Assembly: GCA_937899785.1 (NCBI GenBank)
Contig: CALCCG010000003.1
Location: forward strand, 1-64,000
Reading direction: 5' to 3'
Length of the DNA: 64,000 nucleotides
DNA from: an uncultured Erythrobacter sp.
Lineage (GTDB): Bacteria; Pseudomonadota; Alphaproteobacteria; Sphingomonadales; Sphingomonadaceae
Part shown: piece by piece, positions 30,028 to 40,821 of the stretch
How positions within the stretch are numbered: position 1 is the stretch's first letter
How the letters are laid out: the number at the start of each line of letters is the position of its first letter
The notes under the pieces: generated by a model
Seen by the model: the letters and a program-made list of their open reading frames with translations, nothing else
The model's database searches: none
Told to the model about the DNA's origin: nothing
Translations under genes and position numbers: made by a program

Positions 30028-32285
30028 CCCACAACCCCCGCGCTCGTCAGCACGGCCAGCGTCAGCACGTCGGGCGCGAGCGCGGTCATCGGGGCGATCT
30101 GCACCGGCTTTTCCATGCCCAGCAGCATCGGGCCCACAGTGCTGTTCGATCCGAGCTCGCGCAGCAGCTTAGCCGACAAATTGGCCGATTGCAGGCCCGG
30201 CATCACCAACACATTGGCCGGCCCCGACAGGCGGCTGAACGGGTAAAGCTTCATCACCGCCGGGTTCAGCGCGGCATCGGGCGCCATCTCGCCCTCATAC
30301 TCAAAGCCCGGCTCTTCAGCATCAAGCATCGCCACCGCATCGCGAATGTTGTCGAGCCACTGGCCCGACGGGTTGCCAAAGGTCGAATAAGACAGGAACG
30401 CGACGCGCGGCTCATGGCCCATCCGCCGGGCAACCGCCGCCGTCTCTTTCGCAATGTAGGCCAATTCCGAGGCGCTTGGGCGTTCGTTGATCGTGGTGTC
30501 GGCGAGGAAGGTCGTGTGGTTCTTGCCAATCATCATGTGGATCCCGAAGGGCAAGGCGCCCTCCTTTTTGTCGAGCACCAGATTCACCTCGCGCACCGTC
30601 TGGGCGTAGGTTCGGGTGAGACCTGAGATCATTCCGTCGGCATGGCCCAGCGCCACAAGCAGCGCGGCGAACACGTTGCGCTCTTGATTGACCATACGGC
30701 GCGCGTCACGCTCGGTGTAACCGCGACGCTGCAAACGGTTGTAGAGATAGTCGACCATCGCTGGGACGTGTTGACTGTCCGCTGAGTTCTGAATTTCAAA
30801 GCTCCCGGGGTCCGAGACCGAAAGCTGGTGCAGCTTGTCGAGCACCGCTTTGGTGCGCCCGACCAGGATCGGCGTACCATAGCCAAAATCGCGGAACTGG
30901 ATGGCCGCGCGCAGCACGACCTCCTCTTCCGCCTCGGCGAAAACCATCCGCTTTGGGTTGGCTTTGGCCTCGTTGTAGACTCCGGTGAGCACGCTTGTGG
31001 TCGGGTTGAGGCGGCTTCGCAGCTGGACCCGGTAGGCCTCAAAGTCCTCGATCGGCGCTTTGGCGACGCCCGAATCCATCGCCGCTTTGGCGACCGCAGA
31101 GGACACAACCTCGATCAGGCGCGGATCGAACGGAGCAGGGATAATGTAGTCGGTGCCAAACTTCTGGTTCTTGCCATAAGCGCTCGCCACCTCTTCCGGG
31201 ACACGTTCACGAGCGAGTTCAGCGATGGCGGCCGCAGCAGCCACTTTCATCTCTTCATTGATGGTCGTCGCCTGGACATCAAGCGCGCCGCGAAAAATGA
31301 ACGGGAAACCCAGCACGTTGTTGACTTGGTTGGGAAAATCGCTGCGTCCCGTGGCGATGATCGCATCCGGACGCACCGCTTTGGCTTCGTCTGGCATAAT
31401 CTCGGGAACAGGGTTGGCCATCGCGAAGATGATCGGCTTATCGGCCATCTTTTCCACCCATTCCGGCTTAAGCGCGCCAGCGGCGGAAAGACCCAGGAAG
31501 ATGTCAGCCCCTGCGAGAGCCTCTTCCAAGGTGGTCGCTTTTGTCGCGACGGCGTGAGCGCTCTTCCACTGGTCGACATTCTCGCGGCCAGGAGTGATCG
31601 GGCCGCTCCGATCGCACATGATCACGTTCTCGTGCGGGACGCCCATCGCCTTGATCAGCGCGGTGCAGGCAATCGCCGCAGCGCCGGCCCCGTTCACAAC
31701 GATTTTTACGTCTTTCACATCCCGTTGGGTGAGATGGCACGCGTTGAGCAACCCGGCAGCGGTGATGATCGCCGTGCCGTGCTGATCATCGTGCATGATC
31801 GGGATGTTCATGCGTTCGCGAAGGGCCGCCTCGATAACAAAGCATTCTGGAGCCTTGATATCTTCCAGGTTGATGCCGCCAAAGCTTGGCTCCATCAGCG
31901 CGACCGCCTCGATAAAGGCGTGGGGATCCTCTGTGGCAAGTTCGAGGTCGATCGAATCCACATCCGCAAAGCGCTTAAACAGCACCGCCTTGCCTTCCAT
32001 CACCGGCTTGGAGGCCAAAGCGCCAAGATTGCCGAGACCCAGGATGGCTGAACCATTGGAAATGACCGCCACGAGGTTTGCTTTAGCCGTGTATCGGGCG
32101 GCGAGCGAAGGATCCTCGGCGATGGCCTCTACCGGCGCCGCAACGCCGGGCGAATAGGCAAGGCTAAGGTCGCGCTGCGATGTCATAGGCTTCGTCGCTA
32201 CGACTTCGAGCTTACCGGGCCGAATGGTCTCGTGATAAAACAACGCTTCGCGCGTCGTGAAGCCACCCTTCGGTTCGTCAGCGAT
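30024..32285 (-). CDS. maeB: NADP-dependent malic enzyme with C-terminal phosphotransacetylase-like domain
   Basis: LAYSPGVAAPVEAIAEDP; C-terminal phosphotransacetylase-like region (MIGLTRTYAQTVREV...). The track starts at TTG 32243, but the homologous-looking sequence FTTREALFYHE extends upstream to about 32285 (putative ATC start; see findings). Confidence 0.94.
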   Translation of the reverse strand: MADEPKGGFTTREALFYHETIRPGKLEVVATKPMTSQRDLSLAYSPGVAAPVEAIAEDPSLAARYTAKANLVAVISNGSAILGLGNLGALASKPVMEGKAVLFKRFADVDSIDLELATEDPHAFIEAVALMEPSFGGINLEDIKAPECFVIEAALRERMNIPIMHDDQHGTAIITAAGLLNACHLTQRDVKDVKIVVNGAGAAAIACTALIKAMGVPHENVIMCDRSGPITPGRENVDQWKSAHAVATKATTLEEALAGADIFLGLSAAGALKPEWVEKMADKPIIFAMANPVPEIMPDEAKAVRPDAIIATGRSDFPNQVNNVLGFPFIFRGALDVQATTINEEMKVAAAAAIAELARERVPEEVASAYGKNQKFGTDYIIPAPFDPRLIEVVSSAVAKAAMDSGVAKAPIEDFEAYRVQLRSRLNPTTSVLTGVYNEAKANPKRMVFAEAEEEVVLRAAIQFRDFGYGTPILVGRTKAVLDKLHQLSVSDPGSFEIQNSADSQHVPAMVDYLYNRLQRRGYTERDARRMVNQERNVFAALLVALGHADGMISGLTRTYAQTVREVNLVLDKKEGALPFGIHMMIGKNHTTFLADTTINERPSASELAYIAKETAAVARRMGHEPRVAFLSYSTFGNPSGQWLDNIRDAVAMLDAEEPGFEYEGEMAPDAALNPAVMKLYPFSRLSGPANVLVMPGLQSANLSAKLLRELGSNSTVGPMLLGMEKPVQIAPMTALAPDVLTLAVLTSAGVVG

Positions 32286-32431
32286 AAGTACCTCCTGTTG
32301 CCGCCCTTCCTTCGGCGTTTAGACGGCGATCGTTACAAGTCATAGGAGAATTGCGTCTTTCGAGGAGGGATCAGGGGATAGCCCGTAAGGGCGACCTCCC
32401 GAATCGGCTTAAGGCTGATAACCACAGCCAA

Positions 32432-35077
32432 ATGGCCGCTGCCTCGTCACCCAAACCCACTCCGATGATGGAGCAATATCTCGCTCTCAAAGCAGAAGCG
32501 TCGGGCTCGCTGTTGTTTTATCGTATGGGCGACTTCTTCGAATTGTTCTTTGATGACGCAAAGCGCGCCTCTGCCATTCTCGACATCGCTTTGACCGCGC
32601 GCGGCGAGCATGACGGAGAGCCCGTCGCCATGTGCGGCGTTCCCGTGCATTCCGCTGAAGCGTATCTCGCGCGGCTGATCAAGGCGGGCGAGAGGGTCGC
32701 TATCGCTGAACAAGTCGAAACGCCCGACGAGGCCAAGGCGCGCGCCAAACGCGAGGGCAAGCCATCTTCCAAGGCGTTAGTGAAACGCGACATTGTGCGT
32801 TTTGTGACAGCGGGAACGCTAACCGAGGAGGCGTTGCTTGAACCGCGCCGGTCCAATGTTCTGGCAGCCCTGGCCAAACTGCGCGAAACCATCGGCATCG
32901 CGTCGGTCGACATTTCAACCGGGGTGATGGTGCTGGCCGAATGCTCTTCTGAATTGCTGGGCGCGGAGTTGGCCCGGCTGGGCCCGAGCGAGGTGGTGGT
33001 GCCCGATGGATGGGCTCAGAGCGCCCCCGAAGACCCAGCCCTCCATGCGCGCGCAAGCTTTGACAGCGACAGCGGAGCGGCGCGCCTGGCCGGATTGCAC
33101 GGCGTCGCTACGCTGGACGGCTTTGGAGAATTCTCGCGCGCGATGTGCGCGGCAGCCGGGGGCTTGCTTGGCTATCTTGACCATGTGGGTCGCGGGTCGC
33201 TGCCGCTTCTTCTTCCGCCGCAGACGCACGCAGGTCAGACGACAATGGTGATGGATGAGGCGACGCGCGCGAGCCTTGAAATCCTCTCCAGCAGCGGTGG
33301 GTCCAGGGCCGGCAGCCTTGTGGCGACATTGGATCGCTGCGCAACAGGCGCCGGATCACGTCTTCTCGCTGAGGATCTGTCTTCCCCCTTACTGAGCGCT
33401 CCGATGATCACCGAGCGGCTTGCCGTCGTCCAATTTTTTCGCGATCGCCCGATAGAACGCGCCAGCCTGCGCGATCTTCTGCGCGGCCTTCCCGATCTGA
33501 GCCGTGCCCTGGGTCGGATCGTCGCCGATCGAGGGTCCCCGCGAGATCTTGGGCAAATCCGCGATGGCCTGCTTGAAGCCCAACGCATCGAGACAGGTCT
33601 GCGCGCTCTACCCGATAAACCGCCGCTTCTTGAGGCGCTCTTGCCCGGTCTTACAGGGCATGGCGCCTTGACCGATTGGATGACGCGCGCACTGGTTTCC
33701 GCTCCGCCGACAGAGCGCGCTGGTGGCGGCTTTATTGCAGAGGGCTATGACGCCGGACTGGACGAGCTGCGCTCAATATCCGGCAGCGCGCGCCGCGCCA
33801 TCGCCGCTATGGAGGCGCGATACCGCGAGGAAACAGGTATCGCGAGCCTCAAGATCAAGCATAACGGCGTGCTTGGCTATTTCATCGAAGTCCCCAGCCG
33901 TCACGCGGACCGCCTGATGGAACCGGACAGCGGCTTTACGCACCGGCAGACCATGAAAGGCGCGGTGCGGTTCAACTCGCTCAGCCTGCATGAGGAAGCT
34001 TCGCGAATCTCGGAGGCCGGCGGTCGGGCTATGGCGGCGGAAGAAGCGCATTTTGAAGAATTGGTCGCCGCCATCATTGCGGCCCGCGAGAAGATCGCCG
34101 ACACCGCCGCTGCGGTGGCAAGGATCGATGTCGCGGCCGGCAACGCCGAACGCGCAGCGGAGGGCGATTGGTGTCGGCCGGACATTGAAGAAACCCCCGG
34201 CCTCTCCATCACGGCTGGGCGTCACCCGGTGGTTGAAGCGGCGCTCACGCAAACCCGCGACCGCTTTGTGGCAAACGATTGCGCTCTGAACACCGACAAT
34301 CGGCTCTGGCTCATCGGGGGGCCGAATATGGGCGGGAAATCGACGTTTCTGCGGCAGAACGCGCTCATTGTTCTCATGGCTCAGGCGGGGTGTTTCGTTC
34401 CCGCCGAAGCGGCGCGCATTGGCCTGGTTGACCGCTTGTTCAGCCGAGTGGGCGCGTCCGACAATCTGGCGCGCGGGCGCTCAACCTTTATGGTGGAGAT
34501 GGTCGAAACCGCCGCGATCCTCTCGCAGGCGACGCCCAGCAGCTTTGTCATCCTCGATGAAGTCGGGCGTGGAACGTCAACCTATGACGGCGTCGCTTTG
34601 GCTTGGGCGGTCGTCGAAGCGGTGCACTCGCAGATTGGCTGCCGTTGCCTGTTCGCAACCCATTACCATGAACTCGCACGCCTTTCTGAAAGCTGCGAAG
34701 CGCTTTCATTGCATCATGTTCGCGCGCGTGAGTGGAAGGGCGAACTGGTTTTGCTTCACGAACTGGCTGAAGGGCCGGCAGACCGGTCCTATGGCCTGGC
34801 CGTGGCAAAGCTGGCCGGTGTGCCTCCACCGGTTGTTGCGCGAGCCAAGGCGGTGTTGGAGCGTTTGGAGAAGACGCGTGCGGAAACCGGCGGGATTGCC
34901 GCGGGCCTTGGCGATTTACCCCTCTTTGCCGCTTCGGCCGTGCCTGATGACACGCCGCAATCGGCATCAGACGAGCTGGCTGATCGCCTCGCTCAAACGG
35001 ATCTGGACGCGCTTTCGCCGCGCGAAGCGCTCGACCTTCTCTATGATTTAAAGCGCGACATGGCTGAGCGGCGTTGA
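32432..35077 (+). CDS. mutS: DNA mismatch repair protein MutS
   Basis: [34 protein letters not shown]; Walker [41 protein letters not shown]. Confidence 0.98.
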   Translation: MAAASSPKPTPMMEQYLALKAEASGSLLFYRMGDFFELFFDDAKRASAILDIALTARGEHDGEPVAMCGVPVHSAEAYLARLIKAGERVAIAEQVETPDEAKARAKREGKPSSKALVKRDIVRFVTAGTLTEEALLEPRRSNVLAALAKLRETIGIASVDISTGVMVLAECSSELLGAELARLGPSEVVVPDGWAQSAPEDPALHARASFDSDSGAARLAGLHGVATLDGFGEFSRAMCAAAGGLLGYLDHVGRGSLPLLLPPQTHAGQTTMVMDEATRASLEILSSSGGSRAGSLVATLDRCATGAGSRLLAEDLSSPLLSAPMITERLAVVQFFRDRPIERASLRDLLRGLPDLSRALGRIVADRGSPRDLGQIRDGLLEAQRIETGLRALPDKPPLLEALLPGLTGHGALTDWMTRALVSAPPTERAGGGFIAEGYDAGLDELRSISGSARRAIAAMEARYREETGIASLKIKHNGVLGYFIEVPSRHADRLMEPDSGFTHRQTMKGAVRFNSLSLHEEASRISEAGGRAMAAEEAHFEELVAAIIAAREKIADTAAAVARIDVAAGNAERAAEGDWCRPDIEETPGLSITAGRHPVVEAALTQTRDRFVANDCALNTDNRLWLIGGPNMGGKSTFLRQNALIVLMAQAGCFVPAEAARIGLVDRLFSRVGASDNLARGRSTFMVEMVETAAILSQATPSSFVILDEVGRGTSTYDGVALAWAVVEAVHSQIGCRCLFATHYHELARLSESCEALSLHHVRAREWKGELVLLHELAEGPADRSYGLAVAKLAGVPPPVVARAKAVLERLEKTRAETGGIAAGLGDLPLFAASAVPDDTPQSASDELADRLAQTDLDALSPREALDLLYDLKRDMAERR

Positions 35078-35128
35078 CGCAGGCGGAGACTACCAAACCT
35101 TAACCGCCTATGGGCTAAAGCCGCGGTC

Positions 35129-35611
35129 ATGGCTGACGGTGTTTTGGCAAACAGTAAGAACGCTCTGATCTTTGCTGGTGGCGTTATTGCGTGCGCCGTC
35201 CTGCTCGCGACGACCATCGGGTCGCAGTTCACGCCCAAGGACCAAGGCGAAGCCGTCGAAGAGCAAGACGTGCCCCGCACAAGGACAGCCACGGCCAGTC
35301 CCTCGCGGCAACGGCCTCGCTCAGCCAGCGCTTCGGCGCCATCAGAAACCGAGTTTTTCGGGGACTTTGAGGGTTTCGCCGATGATAAAGCGCTGATCGA
35401 TGACACCGCTGGTTTTGATCCCAGTCCCGCCGATGAATCCAGCGTGATCTTGGAAGAGGCCCCCTCCTTCGAAGAGCCTGACGCGCAATCATCGCGATTG
35501 ACCAATCAGCCATCACGCTTGGAGCAAGAGCGCGAGGCGCCCACTAAGAGGCCCAAAAGAGGTGACGTCCCGGATGATGTGAACTGGGTCTCGAAGAGCG
35601 GGCAACGTTGA
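35129..35611 (+). CDS. Hypothetical protein with one N-terminal TM segment and acidic low-complexity tail
   Basis: 160 aa; NALIFAGGVIACAVLLATTIG hydrophobic segment. Confidence 0.65.
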   Translation: MADGVLANSKNALIFAGGVIACAVLLATTIGSQFTPKDQGEAVEEQDVPRTRTATASPSRQRPRSASASAPSETEFFGDFEGFADDKALIDDTAGFDPSPADESSVILEEAPSFEEPDAQSSRLTNQPSRLEQEREAPTKRPKRGDVPDDVNWVSKSGQR

Positions 35612-35644
35612 ACGCAGGGCCGTGCGGATCCCCTGCGGGTTGGG

Positions 35645-36514
35645 TCAACGGGTGGGCACCGGCGCTTCGCCGGAATAGTCGTAAAAGCCGCGACCGGTCT
35701 TGCGTCCCAGCCAGCCAGCCTCGACATACTTCACAAGCAGCGGTGCGGGGCGATACTTGCTGTCACGCGTCGTCTTGTACAGCACTTTGATAATATCAAG
35801 ACACGTATCCAGCCCAACAAAGTCAGCAAGCTGGAGAGGCCCCATCGGGTGGTTGAGACCAAGGCGGCAGCCCTTGTCGATATCTTCGATCCCTGCGGTC
35901 GACTGACCCAGCACAAACACCGCTTCGTTGATCATCGGCAGCAAGATACGGTTAACGACAAAACCCGGCTCATCCTGGCTAAGCACCACCTCTTTGCCCA
36001 ACCCTTCGGCAAAGGCCGTGACCCGGTCGGTTGTTACTTGTGCGGTCGCAAGGCCGGGAATGACTTCTATCAGGCCCATGACCGGCACCGGGTTGAAGAA
36101 ATGCAGCCCGATAAAACGGGATGGGTCTGGCGAATGGTTCGCCATACGCGTGATCGGGATCGAGCTCGTGTTGGACGCCATGATCGCGGTGGCGGAGAGC
36201 ACTTTGCCCGCGTTCTCAAAGATCGCTTGCTTGATCGGTTCCTTCTCAGTCGCCGCTTCGATGATCAGGTCAGCGCTCTCCATCGCGGCGTAGTCGCCAA
36301 CCGGTGTGATCCGCTCAAGCAGCGCCTCGGCTGCGTCCGCTTCGATCTTGCCGCGACCAACCTGTTTGGCCACCGCCTTGTCGACCCGCGCCTTGCCCGC
36401 CTCGGCGTGTGCAAGATCGATATCGGCGAGGATTACATGCATGCCTTGCCCGGCGACGGTCTGAGCGATCCCGGTTCCCATCTGGCCGGCTCCGATAACC
36501 GCGATATTCCGCAT
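35645..36514 (-). CDS. 3-hydroxybutyryl-CoA dehydrogenase
   Basis: [33 protein letters not shown] (Rossmann), [36 protein letters not shown]. Confidence 0.95.
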   Translation of the reverse strand: MRNIAVIGAGQMGTGIAQTVAGQGMHVILADIDLAHAEAGKARVDKAVAKQVGRGKIEADAAEALLERITPVGDYAAMESADLIIEAATEKEPIKQAIFENAGKVLSATAIMASNTSSIPITRMANHSPDPSRFIGLHFFNPVPVMGLIEVIPGLATAQVTTDRVTAFAEGLGKEVVLSQDEPGFVVNRILLPMINEAVFVLGQSTAGIEDIDKGCRLGLNHPMGPLQLADFVGLDTCLDIIKVLYKTTRDSKYRPAPLLVKYVEAGWLGRKTGRGFYDYSGEAPVPTR

Positions 36515-36626
36515 AGCAGCATTTCCCTTCGCATGTGCAGCAACTGACGTGGCTCGCGTCGTTAGCGGCGCAAACAAGGGATGGCTAGAGCGTTGGGAGC
36601 CTCAGGGGCTGCAGGGCGATAGCGCC

Positions 36627-37202
36627 TTAGCGGTTGGCACCGGGCACCCACTTTACATCGTCAGCGCCGTTGGCGTTGGTGACGCGGGCGAGGACAAAGA
36701 GCAGATCGGAAAGCCGATTGATGTAAATGAGCGCCGCGGGGTTGACCTCGGTCTTTGCCGCCAGTTCCGTCATAGCGCGCTCCGCCGCGCGAGCGCTGGC
36801 GCGCGCGATATGAACGCGCGCAGCCGCCTCGCTGCCGCCGGGAAGCACAAAGCTGGTGAGGGGCTGGAGGTCCTCGTTAAGCGCGTCGATCTGGCTCTCA
36901 AGCCACTCAGCTTGGCTTGGCACGATACGCAGCGCCATCTGCGATGGAGTAAAGTCTGCGTCAGGAGCCGGCGTCGCAAGGTCCGCACCGAGATCGAAGA
37001 GGTCGTTCTGGATCCGCGTGAGCGCCGCTCGGTGTGCCTTGTCTTCAAGCGCGCAAATCGCCAGCCCGATAGCGCTGTTTGTCTCATCGACTGCGCCCAT
37101 CGCTGCAATCCGCGCGGAGTGCTTTGGCGTGCGCGATCCGTCAACGAGGCCCGTTGTCCCATCGTCGCCCGTGCGGGTGTAAATCTTGTTCAGTTTGACC
37201 AT
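36627..37202 (-). CDS. PduO-type cob(I)alamin adenosyltransferase
   Basis: LNKIYTRTGDDGTTGLVDGSRTPKHSARIAAMGAVDETNSAIG. Confidence 0.95.
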   Translation of the reverse strand: MVKLNKIYTRTGDDGTTGLVDGSRTPKHSARIAAMGAVDETNSAIGLAICALEDKAHRAALTRIQNDLFDLGADLATPAPDADFTPSQMALRIVPSQAEWLESQIDALNEDLQPLTSFVLPGGSEAAARVHIARASARAAERAMTELAAKTEVNPAALIYINRLSDLLFVLARVTNANGADDVKWVPGANR

Positions 37203-37214
37203 GGGAGTTGCGTC

Positions 37215-37457
37215 TTAATCCCCGCCAGCCGCGGCGAGCAGTCCGATCACCACAACGACCGCGATCGCGGCAGCCTGATACTTGATGCGGGCGAACATGG
37301 CCTTGTTCTGCATGTTCTGCATCTCGGTGACGGTTTCGCCCTCCCCGCTTTCCAGATTGATTTTGGTTGTTTTCAAGAACGCGACCACTCCCTTCACAAG
37401 GGAGTAAACGACAAGCCCGGCCAGGGCCACGAACACAGCGACGAGCAAATAGATCAT
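37215..37457 (-). CDS. Small twin-transmembrane (HIG1-like) protein
   Basis: 80 aa; two TM segments with internal MQNKAMFARIKYQAAAI, resembling HIG1-domain proteins. Confidence 0.7.
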   Translation of the reverse strand: MIYLLVAVFVALAGLVVYSLVKGVVAFLKTTKINLESGEGETVTEMQNMQNKAMFARIKYQAAAIAVVVVIGLLAAAGGD

Positions 37458-37482
37458 GGCTCTCTAAATAGCTCGCTCGCCC

Positions 37483-38313
37483 TCAGGTTCCAGCGATCTT
37501 TGCATGGGCGCGCCATCGCACGCGCAATTCCTCGGCCAGCGCCCGGCCATTTTCGCCGGCGCGGCGTTGATCACCAAGCGCGGGCGAGCCGCGACGCTTC
37601 GACAGCTTCTTCCCTTGATCGTCCATCAACAGGCCGTGGTGATGCCAACGCGGAACGGGAAGATCGAACAAGGCCTGAAGGAGCCGGTGAATGTGGCTCG
37701 CAGCGAAAAGGTCCCTGCCCCGGGTCACAAGCGTCACGCCGTCCTCAGCATCGTCCAGCACGACCGCCAGATGGTAGCTCGCCGGGGCATCCTTCCGCAC
37801 GATCACCAGATCGCCAAAGTCGCTGGGGTCAACCTCCACACATCCGGCCTCCTCATCGCTCCAAACCAGTCGGCCCGCTTCGGCCATCGCCTTTTCAACA
37901 TCCAGTCTCCAAGCGACGGGAGCGGTCGGATCGAGCCTTTTCCCCTTGCAGGTCCCAGGATAGATCAGGCCTTCCTCGCCCCGCCGCGCACCGGCCGCTT
38001 CGATCTCTTTGCGGGTGCACACGCACGGATATAGGAGCCCCCTGTCGATCAGATCGCTCGCCGCCAGGGCGTAGCGCTCAAGTCGGGTCGATTGGGCTGG
38101 CACTTCACGCCACTCCAGACCAAGCCATTCCAGGTTGCGGCGATACTCATCGATCAGCTCTGGTCGGGTGCGCCCGCCATCGATGTCCTCGATCCGCAAG
38201 AGAAATTCTCCGCCGGCTTCGTGTGCGAGATCATGGGCAACGACCGCTGAAAAAGCGTGGCCACGATGCATCGGGCCATTGGGACTTGGCGCAAAGCGGG
38301 TGACTAGGGGCAT
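37483..38313 (-). CDS. gluQ: Glutamyl-Q tRNA(Asp) synthetase
   Basis: TRFAPSPNGPMHRGHAFSAV, LRIEDIDGGRTRPE, short GluRS paralogue lacking the anticodon domain. Confidence 0.93.
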   Translation of the reverse strand: MPLVTRFAPSPNGPMHRGHAFSAVVAHDLAHEAGGEFLLRIEDIDGGRTRPELIDEYRRNLEWLGLEWREVPAQSTRLERYALAASDLIDRGLLYPCVCTRKEIEAAGARRGEEGLIYPGTCKGKRLDPTAPVAWRLDVEKAMAEAGRLVWSDEEAGCVEVDPSDFGDLVIVRKDAPASYHLAVVLDDAEDGVTLVTRGRDLFAASHIHRLLQALFDLPVPRWHHHGLLMDDQGKKLSKRRGSPALGDQRRAGENGRALAEELRVRWRAHAKIAGT

Positions 38314-38382
38314 GGTCGCCTCACTCTTGGCATAGAGCCGCCGCGCGCGCCATCCACGCCTTACTCTCAGCCTCTAAACAGT

Positions 38383-38391
38383 TTATCCACA
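38383..38391 (+). promoter_or_regulatory. Perfect DnaA-box 9-mer
   Basis: TTATCCACA in the gene-free interval upstream of the HNH endonuclease gene. Confidence 0.45.
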
Positions 38392-38481
38392 GGCTGCCCA
38401 CAGTCTTACTCAAAAGAGCGGGCCATTCCTCGTCGTGGATAGCACGCTTGTAACGGCTTTGACTCTTTCCCTTGCCACGGC

Positions 38482-39123
38482 ATGATCGCATTCAATCAGG
38501 GAGGGACGCGAAACGTGTTCAAAGCCGAACTGATCGAAGGCGCGGCAAAATTTCGCAGCGCCGATGAGGACCCGACGAGGAATCTTTCGGGCTGCCCCGC
38601 GCTTGTGCTCAACGCGGATTACACGCCCCTGTCTTATTATCCGCTCTCGCTCTGGCCCTGGCAGACGGCGATCAAGGCGGTGTTCCTCGACCGGGTCGAC
38701 ATTGTCGCGAGCTATGATCGCGAAGTGCATTCGCCCAGTCTGGACATGAAAATCCCAAGTGTGATCGCGCTTAGGCAATATGTGAAGCAAAGCGAGTTTC
38801 CCGCGTTCACCCGCTTCAATCTGTTCCTGCGCGATCGCTTTCAGTGCCAGTATTGCGGCAGCACCGAGCATCTCACGTTTGATCATGTGATTCCGCGCCG
38901 TCTTGGTGGCAGAACCACCTGGGAAAATATCATAACCGCCTGCGCGCCCTGCAATATGAAAAAGGGCGGACGCACGCCAAAGCAGGCCAATATGCCGGTT
39001 CGAATGAAGCCGATCCGCCCAACAAGCTGGCAGTTGCAGCAACACGGCAAGCAGTTCCCGCCCAATTACCTGCATGAGACGTGGCGCGACTGGCTGTATT
39101 GGGACATCGAGCTAGAGGCTTGA
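38482..39123 (+). CDS. HNH endonuclease
   Basis: RFQCQYCGSTEHLTFDHVIPRRLGGRTTWENIITACAPCNMKKGGRTP. Confidence 0.93.
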   Translation: MIAFNQGGTRNVFKAELIEGAAKFRSADEDPTRNLSGCPALVLNADYTPLSYYPLSLWPWQTAIKAVFLDRVDIVASYDREVHSPSLDMKIPSVIALRQYVKQSEFPAFTRFNLFLRDRFQCQYCGSTEHLTFDHVIPRRLGGRTTWENIITACAPCNMKKGGRTPKQANMPVRMKPIRPTSWQLQQHGKQFPPNYLHETWRDWLYWDIELEA

Positions 39124-39154
39124 CCGCCGCGCTTTGCCGCGCAAGGTCAGCTTC

Positions 39155-39586
39155 ATGACCGCGCTCATTCTCTCAGCCTTGCTCGTGGCCGCTTCGATTT
39201 CGATCCATTACGAAACGCTGCGCCTCACGACTATTGGAGCAACGGACCTGGGGGTGCGTCCCCGGATACGTCTTTGGATGATGTTGGCAGGGGCTGTAAC
39301 CTCGCATCTGATCCATATTGTGCTCTACGCCGTCGCCTATCTTCTGCTCGAATACTCTTTCGAGGTGGGCGCGATCGAAGGGCCGGACAGCGGCCCCTTC
39401 AACGACGCGTTCTACTTCTCGCTCGTGTGCTACACGACGCTCGGATTTGGCGACGTTTATCCATCAGGAGCACTGCGCCTGCTGAGCGGAATTGAGGCCC
39501 TCAATGGCCTTGTCATGGTCACCTGGACCGCGTCGATGACCTATCTGCATATGGAGCGCTTTTGGCGGATGGGTGCCGAAGAGTAA
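39155..39586 (+). CDS. Potassium-channel-like (pore-loop) membrane protein
   Basis: Hydrophobic segments flanking DAFYFSLVCYTTLGFGDVYPSGALRLLSGIEALNGL (filter TLGFGD). Confidence 0.85.
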   Translation: MTALILSALLVAASISIHYETLRLTTIGATDLGVRPRIRLWMMLAGAVTSHLIHIVLYAVAYLLLEYSFEVGAIEGPDSGPFNDAFYFSLVCYTTLGFGDVYPSGALRLLSGIEALNGLVMVTWTASMTYLHMERFWRMGAEE

Positions 39587-39591
39587 GCCTT

Positions 39592-40821
39592 CTATGTCAC
39601 CGCCGCCCGCTGGGTGAACTCCGCGCGCCGCCATTCCCCATGCTCAAAGACAGTGGCCAGACGCTGCGCCGCCTGCGCGATATCCGCAAAGCTCAAATAG
39701 GCCGGGGCAAAGCCCAAGCGCAGGATATCCGGATCGCGGAAATCGCCGATTACACCGCGCGCGATCAGCGCCTGGCAGATGGCGTAAGCGTCGCGGTGGC
39801 GGAACGAAAGCTGGCTTCCGCGCGCGCCGCTGTCGGCGGGGCTTACGAGGTCGAGCTCCAAGCCATAGCTTTGGACGCATTCGAGGAAAAATTCCGAGAG
39901 CGCTTGCGACTTGGCGTAGAGCCGTTCGACGCCGATCTCGGCGATCAGATCGACGCCCACTTCCAGCGCGGTCAGGCCCAGCACAGGCGAGGTGCCGCAT
40001 TGCAATTGCTCGATCCCGGGTGCGGCTTCGTAGTCGTCCGAAAAAGCAAAGGGGCGCGCGTGTCCGAACCAGCCGGTCAGCGGTTGTTTGAGATCGGCCA
40101 GATGCCTCTCGGCAACAAAGGCGAAGGCGGGCGCGCCCGGGCCCCCGCACAGATATTTGTAGCCACACCCTGTGGCAAAATCCGCGCCGACCGCGTTGAG
40201 ATCCACCGGCAGAGCTCCGGTTGAGTGGGAAAGGTCCCACAAGACCAGCGCTCCCGCTTCATGCGCCGCTTTGGTAAGCTGCGCCATGTCGAAAAGCTCG
40301 CCCGTCTTGTAGTGCGAATGGGTGAGCATCAGCACAGCAACGTCTTCGCCAAGCGCCTCCAATATAGTCTCGCGCGGGGCCAATCGCTGTGTGGCAAGGC
40401 CCTGTCGCTCAAGCCCTTGGATCATGTAAATATCGGTGGGGAAATTGCCCGGCTCGGACAGGATCACCTTTCGCCCGGGCCGCCTTTCGAGACCCGCAGC
40501 GATTAACTTGAACAGGTTTGCGCTCACCGTGTCACAGGCAATAACCTCATGCGGATGCGCGCCGATCAGTGGAGCAATTTTGGCGCCGATGCGGCTGCCC
40601 ATCTCAAACCATCCAGCCTCGTTCCAGCTTCGAATAAGGCCCTCGCCCCACTCGTCCTCAACCGCGCGCGCTATCGCTGCGGGGGTGGCCTTGGGCAACG
40701 CTCCGCGCGAGTTGCCATCGAGATAGACAACGCCTTCGGGAAGCGTGAAAAACGAGCGATACTGACGAAGCGGATCGGCCAGGTCACAATCGCGCGCCTG
40801 TGCGAAAAGGGTCACGGCCAT
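39592..40821 (-). CDS. kynU: Kynureninase
   Basis: VYLDGNSRGALPKATPAAIARAVEDEWGEGLIRSWNEAGW; LWDLSHSTGALPVDLN. Confidence 0.95.
   Translation of the reverse strand: MAVTLFAQARDCDLADPLRQYRSFFTLPEGVVYLDGNSRGALPKATPAAIARAVEDEWGEGLIRSWNEAGWFEMGSRIGAKIAPLIGAHPHEVIACDTVSANLFKLIAAGLERRPGRKVILSEPGNFPTDIYMIQGLERQGLATQRLAPRETILEALGEDVAVLMLTHSHYKTGELFDMAQLTKAAHEAGALVLWDLSHSTGALPVDLNAVGADFATGCGYKYLCGGPGAPAFAFVAERHLADLKQPLTGWFGHARPFAFSDDYEAAPGIEQLQCGTSPVLGLTALEVGVDLIAEIGVERLYAKSQALSEFFLECVQSYGLELDLVSPADSGARGSQLSFRHRDAYAICQALIARGVIGDFRDPDILRLGFAPAYLSFADIAQAAQRLATVFEHGEWRRAEFTQRAAVT

Noticed and set aside
30828-32051. 407-aa plus-strand ORF
   Set aside because: Antisense to maeB with low-complexity Arg/His/Asp content; shadow ORF.
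36549-38303. 584-aa plus-strand ORF
   Set aside because: Lies antisense to 3-hydroxybutyryl-CoA dehydrogenase, PduO, HIG1-like and gluQ genes; sequence is Arg/Pro/His-rich with no recognisable domain. GC-rich shadow ORF.
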